Source: Labia minor (lineage: Eukaryota > Arthropoda > Insecta > Dermaptera > Spongiphoridae). Taken from it: 64,000 bases of DNA. Position numbers and translations under genes: made by a program. This document shows, piece by piece, positions 32,806 to 43,794 of the stretch (its first letter is position 1; every line of letters begins with the position of its first letter). The notes under the pieces were generated by a model that saw only the letters and a list, made by a program, of their open reading frames with translations, was not told the origin of the DNA and did not search any database. The DNA lies in NCBI GenBank assembly GCA_963082975.1, contig OY720347.1, positions 10,274,225-10,338,224 on the forward strand, written 5' to 3'.

Positions 32806-33229
32806 CTCGCCAGAGAAAATTTTCGGTGTTGAGATTTTGATGTTTTTATACGTTTTGAAGGTCCCTGAGGCATTTTCACTAAGGATGAGAATAATGTCTG
32901 TGAGTGTGTATGTGTGTATGTAGACAAGATTACGCAAAAACGGTTTGAACTAGAATCATGAAATTTCGTATACGGGCATTATTCAAGTTTTCTATCAACT
33001 TATGAGAAATGGCATTATTCAAAATTCATAGTTTTATGTCAACTTTTGAGAAAAGTAGCTCAACCGGAAGAGGGTCATGTGGTGCCATGATCTAAGAGCC
33101 AAACATGTTCTGATTTAATTAATATTATTTATTAATTTTAATTTATAAATAATTAAATTAAATTTAAATATAATATATGTTAATTAATCCAATTCAAATT
33201 TGCGAGATACTCGAGTGGAGACACTCCAG
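32801..33229 (-). repeat. Family A copy 6, deleted
   Basis: From ACTATCTCGCCAGAGAAAAT to CGAGTGGAGACACTCCAG. It has a local duplication of the GCATTATTCAA...TTTTGAGAAA part (about 32975-33055) and lacks the GTGACGTGGTGCC part. Confidence 0.8.
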
Positions 33230-33289
33230 GTTTTTGTTTTTTGTTGTGCTCTACATTAATTCCAATAAATCATCAAATTTCGAGTATAG

Positions 33290-33720
33290 GTTGATTGTGT
33301 TGGGTGTTTGGGCAGAGAGTATCGTCCACTCCCACCAGAGCCAATGAGCCAATGAGCCAATGAATGAAGGGGCAATGATTCAACTGTACTAATAGTAAAG
33401 TACAGGCACACAAGGGAATTGATTTGGTTGCGCTTTCTCTTGAGACAGCCTTTGCAAAAGTCAAGGCGATCAGCACCCACGTCAGCGATAACCATTTTTC
33501 CAATTCCCCCTCCCCACCCCATCCACCAATCTTACTCCCTCTACTTTGTGAATCGGACCCGACCCTTTATTCTCTCTTATTCTCTATTACTGCTTCCCTA
33601 CTTACTTTCTACTTAATAATATTTTGCATTTTTTTTATCGTCATCTATATTTCTTTCTTCTCACTTTACTTTGCCCATCGATCAAACTTCTGTCAGATTT
33701 TACTTAATCTTTGATGGCGT
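33290..33720. other. Unique island with three evenly spaced CCAAT boxes
   Basis: CCAAT pentamers at 33341, 33349 and 33357, exactly 8 bp apart, are followed by GCGCTTTCTCTTGAGACAGC, GCACCCACGTCAGCGATAAC and pyrimidine-rich sequence. More GC than the flanks; overlapping short frames on both strands look fortuitous. Candidate promoter or enhancer; no transcript evidence. Confidence 0.35.
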
Positions 33721-33809
33721 GAGACAATTTACAAAATATCATATGCTTAGGTTTGATTAGGAGTATGACTTTTAGCTTTCACTTTGAGATATATATACAT
33801 ATGTATGTT

Positions 33810-33991
33810 GTTTCTATATAAGATATATAGGAATATTCCATAGATTTAATTAATTATTAAGGGAATTTTTATTAAAAGACCACATTGTTTGTATAAAATT
33901 ATTTTAATTTAATAAATATACATACAATGTGGCCTTTCCCTAAATAATTAATTAAATCTATGGAATATTCCTATATATCTTATATAGAAAC
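33810..33991. repeat. Fold-back repeat, ~54-bp arms
   Basis: GTTTCTATATAAGATATATA with GGAATATTCCATAG at left pairs with 33938-33991. The loop contains a second pair, CCACATTGT / ACAATGTGG. Part of the element (ATGTGGTCTTTTAATAAAAA to AAGCTTTAATAAATAG) recurs at 39943-40014. Confidence 0.85.
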
Positions 33992-34200
33992 AATATAGAA
34001 ATAATTAATAATTATCAAAATAACCACACAAAAGCTTTAATAAATAGATTTAATTAATTTTCTTATTTGAAAAGGTAACTATTGTAATATACCAGAAAAA
34101 ATATCAATAAAATAAATATTAAGTTTTTAAGTTTTCATTATTATGTTGTTTAGATTAAGAAAAATGATTAATTAATTTAGTTAATATTAAGTATTTATTA

Positions 34201-34202
<2 letters not shown>

Positions 34203-34241
<39 letters not shown>
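34203..34241. repeat. (ATT)13 microsatellite
   Basis: A perfect trinucleotide run. Confidence 0.95.
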
Positions 34242-34242
<1 letters not shown>

Positions 34243-34309
34243 GAATGTTAAAGTTTTAATTGAACTTGTATTTGATTTATTTAATAAGTATATCTTATCT
34301 TATCTTTGT

Positions 34310-34640
34310 ATATCATATATTTATTTATTTTTGAGATATTAAAACACTATAATGATTTTTTTGAAATTTACACCATAGATAATATTTATAAAAAAAAATC
34401 GATCTGTATTGGTTTCAGCCTCGAGAAAAATCAACTTGATTAATATTTCGTTTATTTAAAATAGTAGATTTAAATGACGTCACAAATTACGTCATCCATA
34501 TTGAAATTTGCCTTCTGCCATTCTTTTTTACTTGATATTGTATTAATATTTTTTTATTTTTAAAATATTTTAAAATGGTTTATTTAATTTCGAAATACAA
34601 TTAAAAATATTTATTTTAATAATATTTTGATTACCAATTA
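34310..34640. repeat. Family E copy
   Basis: GATTTTTTTGAAATTTACAC, ATCGATCTGTATTGGTTTCA, CCTCGAGAAAAATCAACTTG, AAATGACGTCACAAATTACG and AATATTTATTTTAATAATAT are in standard order. Confidence 0.6.
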
Positions 34641-34672
34641 TATTTATCACTCCTCTACCCAAAAAAAATTAG

Positions 34673-35303
34673 CTGGAGTGTCTCCACTCGACTATCTCGC
34701 AATTTGAATTGGATTAAATAACATAATATATTATATTTAAATTAAATTTAATTAATTATAAATTATAAATAATAAATAATAAATATTAAACCAGCGCATG
34801 TTTGGCTTTTTGTTGATGGCACCACGTCACGTGTTGACGCGTGAGATTTTCAGTGTTAAAAAATTAATTCTGGTAATTTCAGCGAATCAATCAAGCTGAA
34901 ATTCTATATATAGCAGTTTTATATAATTATTAATCATGTGAAAAATTATCAAACATATATCTTTATTTTTACGGTCACTTTAGAGGAAAAAAAATCAAAA
35001 CGTTGTAGGTAATGACCCTCTTCCGGTTGAGCTACATTTCTCAAAAGTTGATAGAAAACTATGAATTTTGAATAATGTCCATGTACCAAATTTCATCATT
35101 CTAGCTCAAACCGTTTTTGCGTAATCTTGCCTACATACATACACACATACACACATACACACATACACACACACATACACACACACAGACATTTTTCTCA
35201 ACCTTAGTGAAAATGATTCAGGAACCTTCAAAACGTATAAAAACATCAAAATCTCAACATCGAAAATTTTCATGATCGCAATACTATCTCTGGCGAGATA
35301 GTA
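34673..35303 (+). repeat. Family A copy 7, complete
   Basis: The best-preserved type: CTGGAGTGTCTCC end, GTCACGTGTTGACGCGTGAG, microsatellite of CATACACA units, GATTCAGGAACCTTC and the terminal ACTATCTCTGGCGAGATAGT hairpin. Open frames on it are shadows of the microsatellite. Confidence 0.9.
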
Positions 35304-36041
35304 AAAATCATGAAGCAACATATAATACATATGAACAATTATAAAGGAAGGAATTTCAAATAAATTGTTGAATAAATTTGATCTAATAATATTAAATAAA
35401 TTATATTATATTAATTAAAATGTTTTTTAGATTGCATAAATTATAAATAATATAAATGATATTTGATTATAATAAATAAAAAGAAAAAATATAACCACCT
35501 TTCTTAATTAGAATATAGACAAGTACAGGTGTCAATATAATTTCAGAATTTATATTATTATCACTAGTAATCCTTGGTCGAAAGTGTCTATAAATGAAAA
35601 TGTAAAATTGAAGCAATCTAATTATAACAACATATAATAATATATAATATAGGATCAAATATTTTATCCTGTAAATTTGAATATATTTTTCATCTTAAAT
35701 TGAAAATCAAGTTATTTTAATTAATTTGTACCATTTTAGGAAACAAATTTTTGATGGGTCATTAAAATAGAGTTTGAATACATTTATATAACAACCTTCA
35801 AAGATGAAACACAAGTTGTAGCCATAAAATTGTTTCAACCTCTTTGTTATACATAAAGTTTTGTAAAGCAAAAATCATTTAATCTACCAATGAATGATAG
35901 TCTTTCTTTACAAATGACTTCATAATACACTATTTTATTAAATTTTTTTATTTATTTATTTTTGGTATTTCTAAAATTTTATAAAAATCATTCAAACTTA
36001 GTCTTCATTGTAGATGAGTGGTTAGCATGTCTCACTGCTGT
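35304..36041. other. AT-rich DNA; faint tRNA-like phrase at its end
   Basis: Mostly featureless. TAGATGAGTGGTTAGCATGT (36012-36031) resembles an A box as in tRNA-derived SINEs, but no matching B box is clear. Confidence 0.3.
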
Positions 36042-36231
36042 CACATGAACTCAGATTAGGCAAACCTTCTTCTATTAAATTAGATAGTAAAAATTATTGA
36101 TAACAGAAGAAGAATAAGAAAAATTAGAATATAAACTTTTAGAATCATGTGAGCGCTTCGATTCTTCTGTTATCAATCATTTTTACTATCTAATTTAATA
36201 GAAGAAGGTTTGCCCAATCTGAGTTCATATG
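36042..36231. repeat. 71-bp-arm inverted repeat
   Basis: The left arm 36042-36112 (CACATGAACTCAGATTAGGC ...) pairs with 36161-36231 with about three mismatches, around a 48-nt loop. Neither arm recurs elsewhere in the window. A transcript would form a long near-perfect hairpin. Confidence 0.85.
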
Positions 36232-36934
36232 ATGTTAGATATTGACATATTTTTGGTTTTTTACATTATCTTTGTTATTATTTTTATTAATTGTCTTATT
36301 TTATAAATATGCATAAACGGAGATAATAAAAGTCAAAATTGACAATATCTCATAAAATTTGAATTTATTTATTATCATTTAATACTCATGAAATTATAAA
36401 ATTTTTCCGGTAGTAATTAATTAACGTAATTGATGTAAGAGGAAATTGATTTCGAAAAAAAATAAGTGTCACAATTAATTGACTAATCAGTAACGAAACG
36501 TGAGGATTCGACTTTCATACAAATCATTATATAAAGAATCCATCATATCCAATCTATTTATCTTTTTAGATTCAGATGATTTTTTACGCCATTTCACCTT
36601 CCGTCATTAGAGATATATATTACTTAAGTGATATTTTTTTATTACATTTTTATCATCTATTTAATTTATTATAATTGTGTTTTATAATGATTGTAATTAA
36701 GATTTTTATTAAATAAGCAAATCATATTAAAAATAAATAAATAAATATACATATACTTATTACAAAACTTTCCCTTAATATATTATATTTTATAATCTTG
36801 GTAATCAATATATAATGAGTCTAATAAATTAGAGTTGACTAATTAACATCATTAATCCGCTTAAATTTTATTATTATTATTATTAATTATTTGATATTTA
36901 ACAATTTTGTTTCCAAAAGAAAACAAACAACAAA
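36232..36934. other. AT-rich non-coding DNA
   Basis: Nothing is recognised. Confidence 0.4.
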
Positions 36935-37062
36935 CTGTGGTTCTACGGAACTCGAAATTTCTTGGATGCAGCAACCACACTTCTCCAAGTATCCCTATTC
37001 TGAACTACAACCTTCCAATCTCTACCATCTCCCATCTCTCTCACATCCCTTCCTACATTAAA
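36935..37062 (-). pseudogene. LINE 3'-end fragment
   Basis: TGTGGTTCTACGGAACTCGA, ATTTCTTGGATGCAGCAACC and CTCTCACATCCCTTCCTACA match the same part of the pieces at 38615 and 40808. On the minus strand it is the C-terminal coding end. Short and 5'-truncated. Confidence 0.7.
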
Positions 37063-38614
37063 AAAATAAATATAAAAAAATTTTATAAAATAACGTTTTT
37101 TCAATGGACTAAAAAGAATAAAATAATTTTTCTATAAGCCTGACAAAGTTTATGGATGAATTGTTTCATATTCAACGATAAACATTGAGCGCATTTAGTT
37201 TTATTTATTTATAAGAAAAATCAAGTCAAATTTTTGTAATAATAAAAATTTTATTAAACACATAAACTGACAAATTTTTTTTAAATAAAATTGATAGGTT
37301 AAGAGCTAAGAAATTAATCTTTTATTATTTTTCACTGTAATATACTTATATCAAAGTATGTTTCAAAATTTAAAAGAATTTTTATTACATTTACATATTA
37401 TCAATCAAATCCAAAATCGTTGAATATATTTGAAAAAATAGTGTTACTTGTTAATGAAGTGTTTTAGTGTGGTATGTATATATATATATGAATTATAGCT
37501 CTATAAAGGAAGTTAATTGCATAGAAATCAAATGAAAACTAAAAGCGCCCAACGTTTTTATAGAGACACAGAGACAGACACCAAGTCAAGTTAAGAAAAG
37601 CATTATAAAAATAAATAAATAATATTCCATTTCATAATAATTCGATAATAATAATAAAATCATAATAATTTAAGGGGAAATTTAAAAAATATATAAATTT
37701 ATATTAACATTTCTCACTATTTTAATAAGATATTGTTTATTTGGGTTCGACACAAATAACTTTAAGCTGATGTAACTCGTTACGGGCAATCCCATCTAAG
37801 TCATGTTATTTGAAGGATATAAAAACTAAAAAAATAGCTAAACTAACATATATTATATTAGTTTATCAAATGATTTATTTAAAAAATAAACTAAAGTAAT
37901 TGTTCAGAAAATATATAAATATATATGTATATATATATATATATTACAATTTTTGCTAGTATAATAAGATATACTTAAATTAAAATTAATTTTATTTATT
38001 TATTTTTTTTAATTAATAAAAAAATGTATAAAATGGTGAAAAGATGATTTGAATTTCAGATAAAAGGAAACCTTGAAGAATAAATAGGAAATTATTTATG
38101 TATTCAAATGGAGAATTAAGTATTATTTGATTTTTAGGTCATTGGTCTTCTCTCTGCAAATAATACCTAATCATCTCATTCATAGGTACATACCTCCCTA
38201 AAAAAGAGAAAGAGAATGAGGGGATTGTGTGGATTATTATCATATTGCGACCTTGACACTCTCTTCCATTTCTATCTGAGGAAATAATTAATGACACTCT
38301 TAACTGTCTAACTGAAGTCGATTATCTGAAGATATTATCTGCTACTTGAATATTATATATTATATTATTTTAATTTCACTTAACAAAACATAGCAGTTTT
38401 ATTTAAATTATCTAGCAAATCAATTAAAAAATTGTATTTTATTTTACAAAAGCTAATAAATTAAAATCATATGTTTACATGGTACCTGATTTTAATAAAA
38501 GTGGGTATATAATAAATATATTATATATATGTGGCTTTTCGTTGAAAGTACGTATGAGAATTTGTATCCTTGCTATTTTTCTCTATTTTATCCATTTAAG
38601 TATATTAATATATC
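37063..38614. other. AT-rich DNA with one more complex patch
   Basis: A family E-type scrap (TTTTTGCTAGTATAATAAGA) lies near 37950-37970. A less AT-rich patch at 38150-38340 (GGTCATTGGTCTTCTCTCTG, TTGCGACCTTGACACTCTCT) is not assigned. Confidence 0.35.
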
Positions 38615-39215
38615 TATCTATATGGCTCTTTGGAACTCGAAAGTTCTTGGCTGCAGCATTCACATTTCTCCAAGAGCCCCCATCCCGAGCTACAACCAAC
38701 TACCCCTTCTCTCTCGCGCCCCTTCCTACATTGTCCTTCCAAGCGGACGTTGCCCAATCGGCCTCCTCACCAATATATTTTTTGCCATTCTTTCCTTTCC
38801 CATTCTAGCCACGTGCCCTGACCATCACAACCTTTTCGATTTTATAACCCTAACTATGTCTGGAGACGCATAGAGGTCATGCAATTCCTCGTTATGCAGT
38901 CTCCGCCATTCCTCGGTCACCTTATCTTTCTTTGGCCCATAAATGCTGTGAAGAATCCTATTCTCTATACTCTAAATCTACTCTCGTCTTCTAAGGTCAT
39001 CGACCATGCCTCACACCCATATAATACAACTGGCAAAATAATTGTTTTATATATTTTAATTTTTATCCTATTTGATAATAATTTTAACGAGATAAGCTCC
39101 TTTACTGATAACAGGCATTATATGATTACAACCTCGATTTAAATGTTTTTATATTTTCAAATTCTACTTTTTGAATGTTAAGACTTTGTGTATTAATACT
39201 GTTATCCATTTAAGT
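38615..39215 (-). pseudogene. 5'-truncated LINE copy, C-terminal reverse transcriptase region
   Basis: Read on the minus strand in shifting frames it gives KIKIYKTIILPVVLYG-like, WSMTLEDESR, TEEWRRLHNEELHDLYASPD, IVRVIKSKRL, SGHVARMGKERMAKN and RPIGQRPLGR. These are the thumb/connection and C-terminal conserved phrases of a common insect non-LTR retrotransposon. Frameshifts and stops are present. Open frames on the plus strand here are shadows. Confidence 0.8.
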
Positions 39216-39942
39216 ATAATTATATCGTTACTTTATTAATTATTATTATTTTTTTTTAATATATTATATTTTTAACAAATATCCTTTAAATAAAATGCAG
39301 TTGGTTCAACGCTATTCCAGAGCCATTATACTATTACAAAAGTGTGCACTTCAGTAAGTCCTCTAAAAATTAACTCTCTTCTTCCGTATATATGTATAAT
39401 CGGATGTATTGTATTTGAACTTAAAATGTATAACATCACTTGACAAACTTGGTTTTGATCGAATATCAATATACGTGTTATCCATGTGATATTTATGCAC
39501 AAGAAAAAATTCCATTTTGCTTCCATTTTGTACTTCATTTTTCATACTTGTCAAATTAGATTTCTTTAATTGATTTTTATTTAAAAAAAATTTTAAAGTT
39601 TGATTCTAGATAAATTATAATTTTATTAATTAGAGAAGAAAATTTCAAAAAAAAATCCATAAGGGATAAAATAATAAAAATAATTATATTACATAAAGGA
39701 AGTATAAGTAATATAAAGGTATATATAACTTTTTAAGAGAAATATTATAAAAGGTAGATAGATATATATGCTCGATAGATGATCAAGAAAGATAATATTC
39801 TCAAAAGTATATATAATTATATTCTTCTATATAATTTTTATTTAATATATCTAAAAGAAATACTATTATTTTAAATTAATAATAATAATAATAAAAGAAA
39901 ATTATTTATTTTAATTTAATAAATAATTTTATACAAATAATG
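39216..39942. other. AT-rich non-coding DNA
   Basis: Nothing is recognised. Confidence 0.4.
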
Positions 39943-40020
39943 TGGTCTTTTAATAAAAATTCCCTTAATAATTATCAAAATAACCACAAAAGCTTTAATA
40001 AATAGAATATTTTTAAATAT
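39943..40020. repeat. Partial copy of the fold-back at 33810
   Basis: ATGTGGTCTTTTAATAAAAA, TTCCCTTAATAATTATCAAA and AAAGCTTTAATAAATAGA match parts on both sides of the 33.8-kb fold-back but lack its long arms. Confidence 0.65.
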
Positions 40021-40072
40021 AGATCAAACTTTTAATATACCCAACAAATAAAAGACTAACATATAATTAGAT

Positions 40073-40160
40073 AGAGATAGTGATAGTGATAATGTTAGTG
40101 ATAGTGCTAGGGTTAGTGTTAGTGATAGTATTAGTGATAGTGATGATGATTATGATGATT
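40073..40160. repeat. Degenerate (GTGATA)n minisatellite
   Basis: About 14 imperfect six-base units of the form GTGATA / GTTAGT / ATGATG. Confidence 0.85.
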
Positions 40161-40229
40161 GAATGATACTTATACATATAAACGGATGTGATGTTCCATT
40201 CAGTATCAGTATCATATAATAATATCTAA

Positions 40230-40620
40230 CGAAACTATCTGAGAAGGTTTGTATTTCGCAGGCGCCCTTAGCCTGGTGGGCGTTGGCTTTACTTCCAAGG
40301 CCAGGTCCACTAATCATAACCAATTAGACGAGATAATTACCATCCCTTTACATGCAGTGCAAATGGCCTGGCCTCGCTTTGGATTGGATTCCAGACAAGC
40401 GTATCGCTATCTCTTGGATTAGGCAATTCACTCACACACAAACAATCCAAGAACAAGAACCAAGTGGATTGACCAAGAGGTAGGTGATCATTGGTCACCC
40501 ATGCGATACCCACCCACACATATTGCAAAGCAACCAATGCGTGACATGAACATAATCCAAGGAAGAGAGAGAGAGAGTGATCTGGTCCATGTCCTAATTT
40601 CAAACTAAGAATATTAAAGA
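40230..40620. other. GC-rich conserved-looking non-coding island
   Basis: Strongly different composition from the flanks. It holds several homeodomain-type cores (ACTAATCATAACCAATTAGA, GATAATTACC), Otx/bicoid-type GGATTA, GGATTGG and AATCC cores, and a GTGCAAATGG octamer-like site. A 95-codon minus-strand frame spans part of it but matches no family I know and may be fortuitous. Best reading is a developmental enhancer or an unrecognised exon. Confidence 0.35.
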
Positions 40621-40807
40621 ACACGTAACAAAAGTGAAATATTTATGAACAAATATGCCACCTCGCGGCCTTGATTGGAATTCCAATTAAGATCAACTTT
40701 AACCGAAAGAATAACACCCACTTGATCGAATTCAATTTTATTAGAATATCTCTATAAATACAAATTCCACAGTTTAAAATTAAATTAAACATTCTATTTA
40801 TCTAACT

Positions 40808-40922
40808 ATCATTGTGGCTCTACGGAACTCGAAAGTTTTTGGCCACAGCAATCACATTTCTCCTGAACTACACCCACATCCAACTTCTATTCCTCCCAAC
40901 TCTCTCACATCCTTTCCTACAT
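40808..40922 (-). pseudogene. LINE 3'-end fragment
   Basis: TGTGGCTCTACGGAACTCGA, AAGTTTTTGGCCACAGCAAT and CTCTCACATCCTTTCCTACA: the same end of the same LINE as 36935-37062 and 38615, with an internal deletion. Confidence 0.7.
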
Positions 40923-41560
40923 TGTCCAAATTAAATATTGAATAATGAAAATTTTTTTTAATTTTTACTATCTAATTTACTAATTCTAATTGCACTATCT
41001 AAATAAAAATATATGTAATTTTATACACATTGAACATCCCATATAAGAGATGTAATGAGTACATAAATTGCTACCTCCTCGTCGAGTACCTGGTAATGTA
41101 TTTAATTTTTATCAAAACTATGATAAAAGTTAAATACAGCTAAAAGCATTTGAAAACAAATGCTATTTCATAAATAAAATAAATAATATTACGGCAAAGT
41201 CTTCTTTCTTATTTCAATAAAATATTATCAGTGAAAATTATTTTAAAAACCTTAAATCCTATGATAGGATAGAATCAAATTTTCTCAAATATAGAATAAA
41301 GCTTGATTATCCAATTCAAATCGAGTGGAGACACTCCAGATGTTTTTTATTTTATTTTGGTTGATACTCCATTATCAGAATTAAAAGAAGAAGAAGTAAA
41401 AATATAATCAAGACTTTATCGAGTCTCTTACTACACTACCTATTTAATAATCTTTTTCTTATTAAGGTTTATATTTTCAAGATTAATTTAAATTTTTTAA
41501 AAAATTATAAAATATTTTAACGAATACTTATATGGTTAAAATGATGAAGTTTATACATAC
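40923..41560. other. AT-rich DNA with a family A end
   Basis: 41306-41341 is the last ~35 bp of a minus-strand family A copy (AATCGAGTGGAGACACTCCA). TCGAGTACCTGGTAATG near 41076 is a family E-type end. Nothing else is recognised. Confidence 0.45.
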
Positions 41561-41849
41561 TAAAAAAAAACCTCTGACTTTGTACGTCCTACGTAAGGAC
41601 TACGCCTATCAAGCCGGTTATAACAATGAGGTGTCCTATGATCAGTAGAACGGGTCCTCTCAACCTTTACCTTGATTTCCTTGATCGGAGGCGCTATCAA
41701 GTAGCTTTTCCCCCAATGTTGTTCCCGGAGGCTGGGTTGACTCCGTCCCATAGACCCCAGCTAGGGAAATTCCCTTGCCAGGCCCGGGACTTGAACCCGG
41801 GACCATGTGAATGTGAGGCAGGTTCGCTACCCACACACCCAATGGCGCC
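41561..41849 (-). mobile_element. tRNA-derived SINE copy 4, full length
   Basis: Minus strand from GGCGCC at 41849 to the T-run. The B box GGGTTCAAGTCCCGG is flanked by self-complementary CCCGGG / CCCGGGCC as in a T-arm. TTTATACATA flanks both sides (41550-41559 and 41851-41860). Confidence 0.92.
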
Positions 41850-42852
41850 TTTTATACATATATTATATTTTATCTACTATACTAATTTTAGATACGATAT
41901 ACGATAATAATAAGAGATAAGAAATTTGATATTGAATTTAAATATATTACAATTATTATTTGAATAGAGAAAATTTCTTGTGATTTGTGAATTTTTAAAA
42001 ACTAGTTCGATTTAATTAAAATTGAAATAATAATAATAATTTTCATATGCATAAATAATCTCACTGTCTTATGTCTGTCTCTATTTTTATTGAATGTAAA
42101 TAATTCTTGTCCTTGTCGAAAATTCTTTTGATCTAATTTTTAATTTTACTCTCACCTTAATAACTGAAAAGTGAAAGATAAATATAATAATATTATTATG
42201 TAGATTAAAAAAGAGCTGAGATAAAATAACAAATTTATAAAATGTTTCTCATCATTAATGTGTGTGAGTAATTATTAATTAATTAAATTAAACGTTAATT
42301 AATATAATATGTTTTTTATTACCTTTTTTAAAGTATTATTATATTAAATTTGTTGTGTGACCTGATGAGATGTACAAAATATTATAAAATCATTTATATT
42401 TTTAATTATTTAACTGTTTCACTTTTTTGCTTTCTTTTCTTGCTATTTGTGTTACTCTCGAATCGTTTCCTTTATTACATATTCTTGAATATATTTTGAT
42501 ATATGATACAAGTTTGTTTTCTAGGTTATTTGTTCTTTATAGCCTGAATATTTAAAATTTTAGTTGAATGAAAAACAAAAAGAAATGAAAAAAACAAAAA
42601 CAATATTAAATTTTAATTGAACTGAAAAATAAAAAAATGTTTAGTTCTGAAAAAATTAATATGTTAATATTTTATTATTATTATTATTTATTAAATTCAA
42701 ACCTTTTATTACTAGACATAAAAATTTACTAATTAATTTTACAAGCTTTAAAAAAATAATAATTATATATTACATACTAGAATATTTATTGTATTTAAGA
42801 ATATTTATTACCTTTTATTAATTGGCTAATCCCATTTTTATTTGTATATATA
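41850..42852. other. AT-rich non-coding DNA
   Basis: Nothing is recognised. Confidence 0.4.
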
Positions 42853-43167
42853 CGAGGTCTGTTCAAAAGAAAAGGTGAATTTTGAATTTTCGTGGGCTCT
42901 GTACATTCGATTATCGAATTTATTTTTTGTTATGTTGGTACACATATGTTTGTCATTTTTAAAGTATTATTATATTTCTTACTTTTCAGACCATATAAAT
43001 TCGTATATGGTACATTCGATTAACAATTTTTTTTTTGCTATGTTGGTATACTTATATTTCTCACATGTTGATATTATCAGCCATTTTGGATTAGTAGTTT
43101 GTTTTTACCAGGTGAAAAAGTTAGTCACCTTTTTGTGTATTCTTCGATTTTTTATTTAAAAAAATAA

Positions 43168-43310
43168 TGAATCGAAAAATCTGTATTAAATTTTGCGTTA
43201 AATATGGAATAAAGTGCCCCAACGGACTTAAAATGTTGACTGTGGCATTCGGCGAGTCTACATATAGAGTTCGAAGAGAAACGTTTATATGAATGCTGCA
43301 GGGATTGGTT
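43168..43310 (+). pseudogene. Mariner transposase N-terminal remnant
   Basis: ATG 43168 opens MNRKICIKFCVKYGIKCPNG then LKMLTVAFGES and stops after ~41 codons. I-K-F-C-V-K ... A-(Y/F)-G-(E/D) is the start of the first helix-turn-helix of mariner transposases. Downstream frames are broken. Confidence 0.65.
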
Positions 43311-43588
43311 AACTTGTTCCAGAACAAGTAGCGGCCATCTAGTGTTATATATGCGGTCAATAAGTCTGAATTTTCTTTAAAATGTATAAATTCAAAATCT
43401 CTCCAATCATCACTTGGGTGTCCAAAATGTCTCCACTTTATATCCATTGTAACACAGAAAAACTTGACTTACTTTTTCATTTGTCAAAAACAAACTACTA
43501 ATCCAAAATGGCTGATAATGTCAACATGTGAAAAATATAGGTATACCAACATAGCAAAAAAAAAATTGTTAATCGAATGTACCATATA

Positions 43589-43720
43589 CGAGGGTGGTAT
43601 AAATGGTTTTTCAAAATATTTCGCACACGTTCAGCTGACATCGTACAGGTCTCAATTATCTTGAATTTTGAATTATAAAACATTTCTTGTTCAGGCCGGA
43701 AACTTTTCAGACCGCCCTCG
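43589..43720 (-). mobile_element. 132-bp mariner MITE nested in a mariner
   Basis: The ends are CGAGGGTGGTATAAATGG and, inward from the right, CGAGGGCGGTCTGAAAAGTT; TA flanks are at 43587-43588 and 43721-43722. The interior on the minus strand encodes MSAERVRNILKNH, the same remnant as in 8926-9412, so it is a deletion derivative of that family. Confidence 0.85.
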
Positions 43721-43794
43721 TAGATAGTCTGTTTGAATGTACACAAACCGTGGAAATTAAAAATTCACCTTTTCTTTTGAAAGGACCTCGTACA

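Larger units (their letters stand above)
42853..43790 (+). mobile_element. Fold-back mariner derivative with nested mariner
   Basis: The ends are CGAGGTCTGTTCAAAAGAAA and, inward from the right, CGAGGTCCTTTCAAAAGAAA, both continuing AGGTGAATTTT; TA flanks are at 42851-42852 and 43791-43792. Long internal inverted repeats (about 43010-43122 against 43469-43587) make a large hairpin. Between them is a mariner N-terminal remnant (43168-43310). The left arm also holds a second, diverged copy of the GTACATTCGATTA...GTTGGTA phrase. A 132-bp mariner is inserted at 43589-43720. Confidence 0.88.

Noticed and set aside
33424-33714. Overlapping 65-96 codon frames on both strands at 33.25-33.7 kb
   Set aside because: Frames overlap on both strands, are pyrimidine-rich and of low complexity, and have no recognisable domain.
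35106-35330. Open frames across family A copies (for example 63579-63767, 51937-52140, 16663-16908)
   Set aside because: They translate the CA/TG microsatellite and the repetitive core; frames differ between copies and start at arbitrary ATGs.
38479-38873. Plus-strand frames at 38.5-39.1 kb
   Set aside because: They are antisense shadows of the minus-strand LINE fragment.
40337-40624. 95-codon minus-strand frame in the GC-rich island
   Set aside because: No known motif and no splice context; the island looks more like regulatory DNA. Kept only as a possibility in the island entry.
41660-41842. 60-95 codon frames over the SINE copies
   Set aside because: The same peptide appears in several copies only because the SINE itself is repeated; it reads through tRNA-like sequence and has no conserved start.
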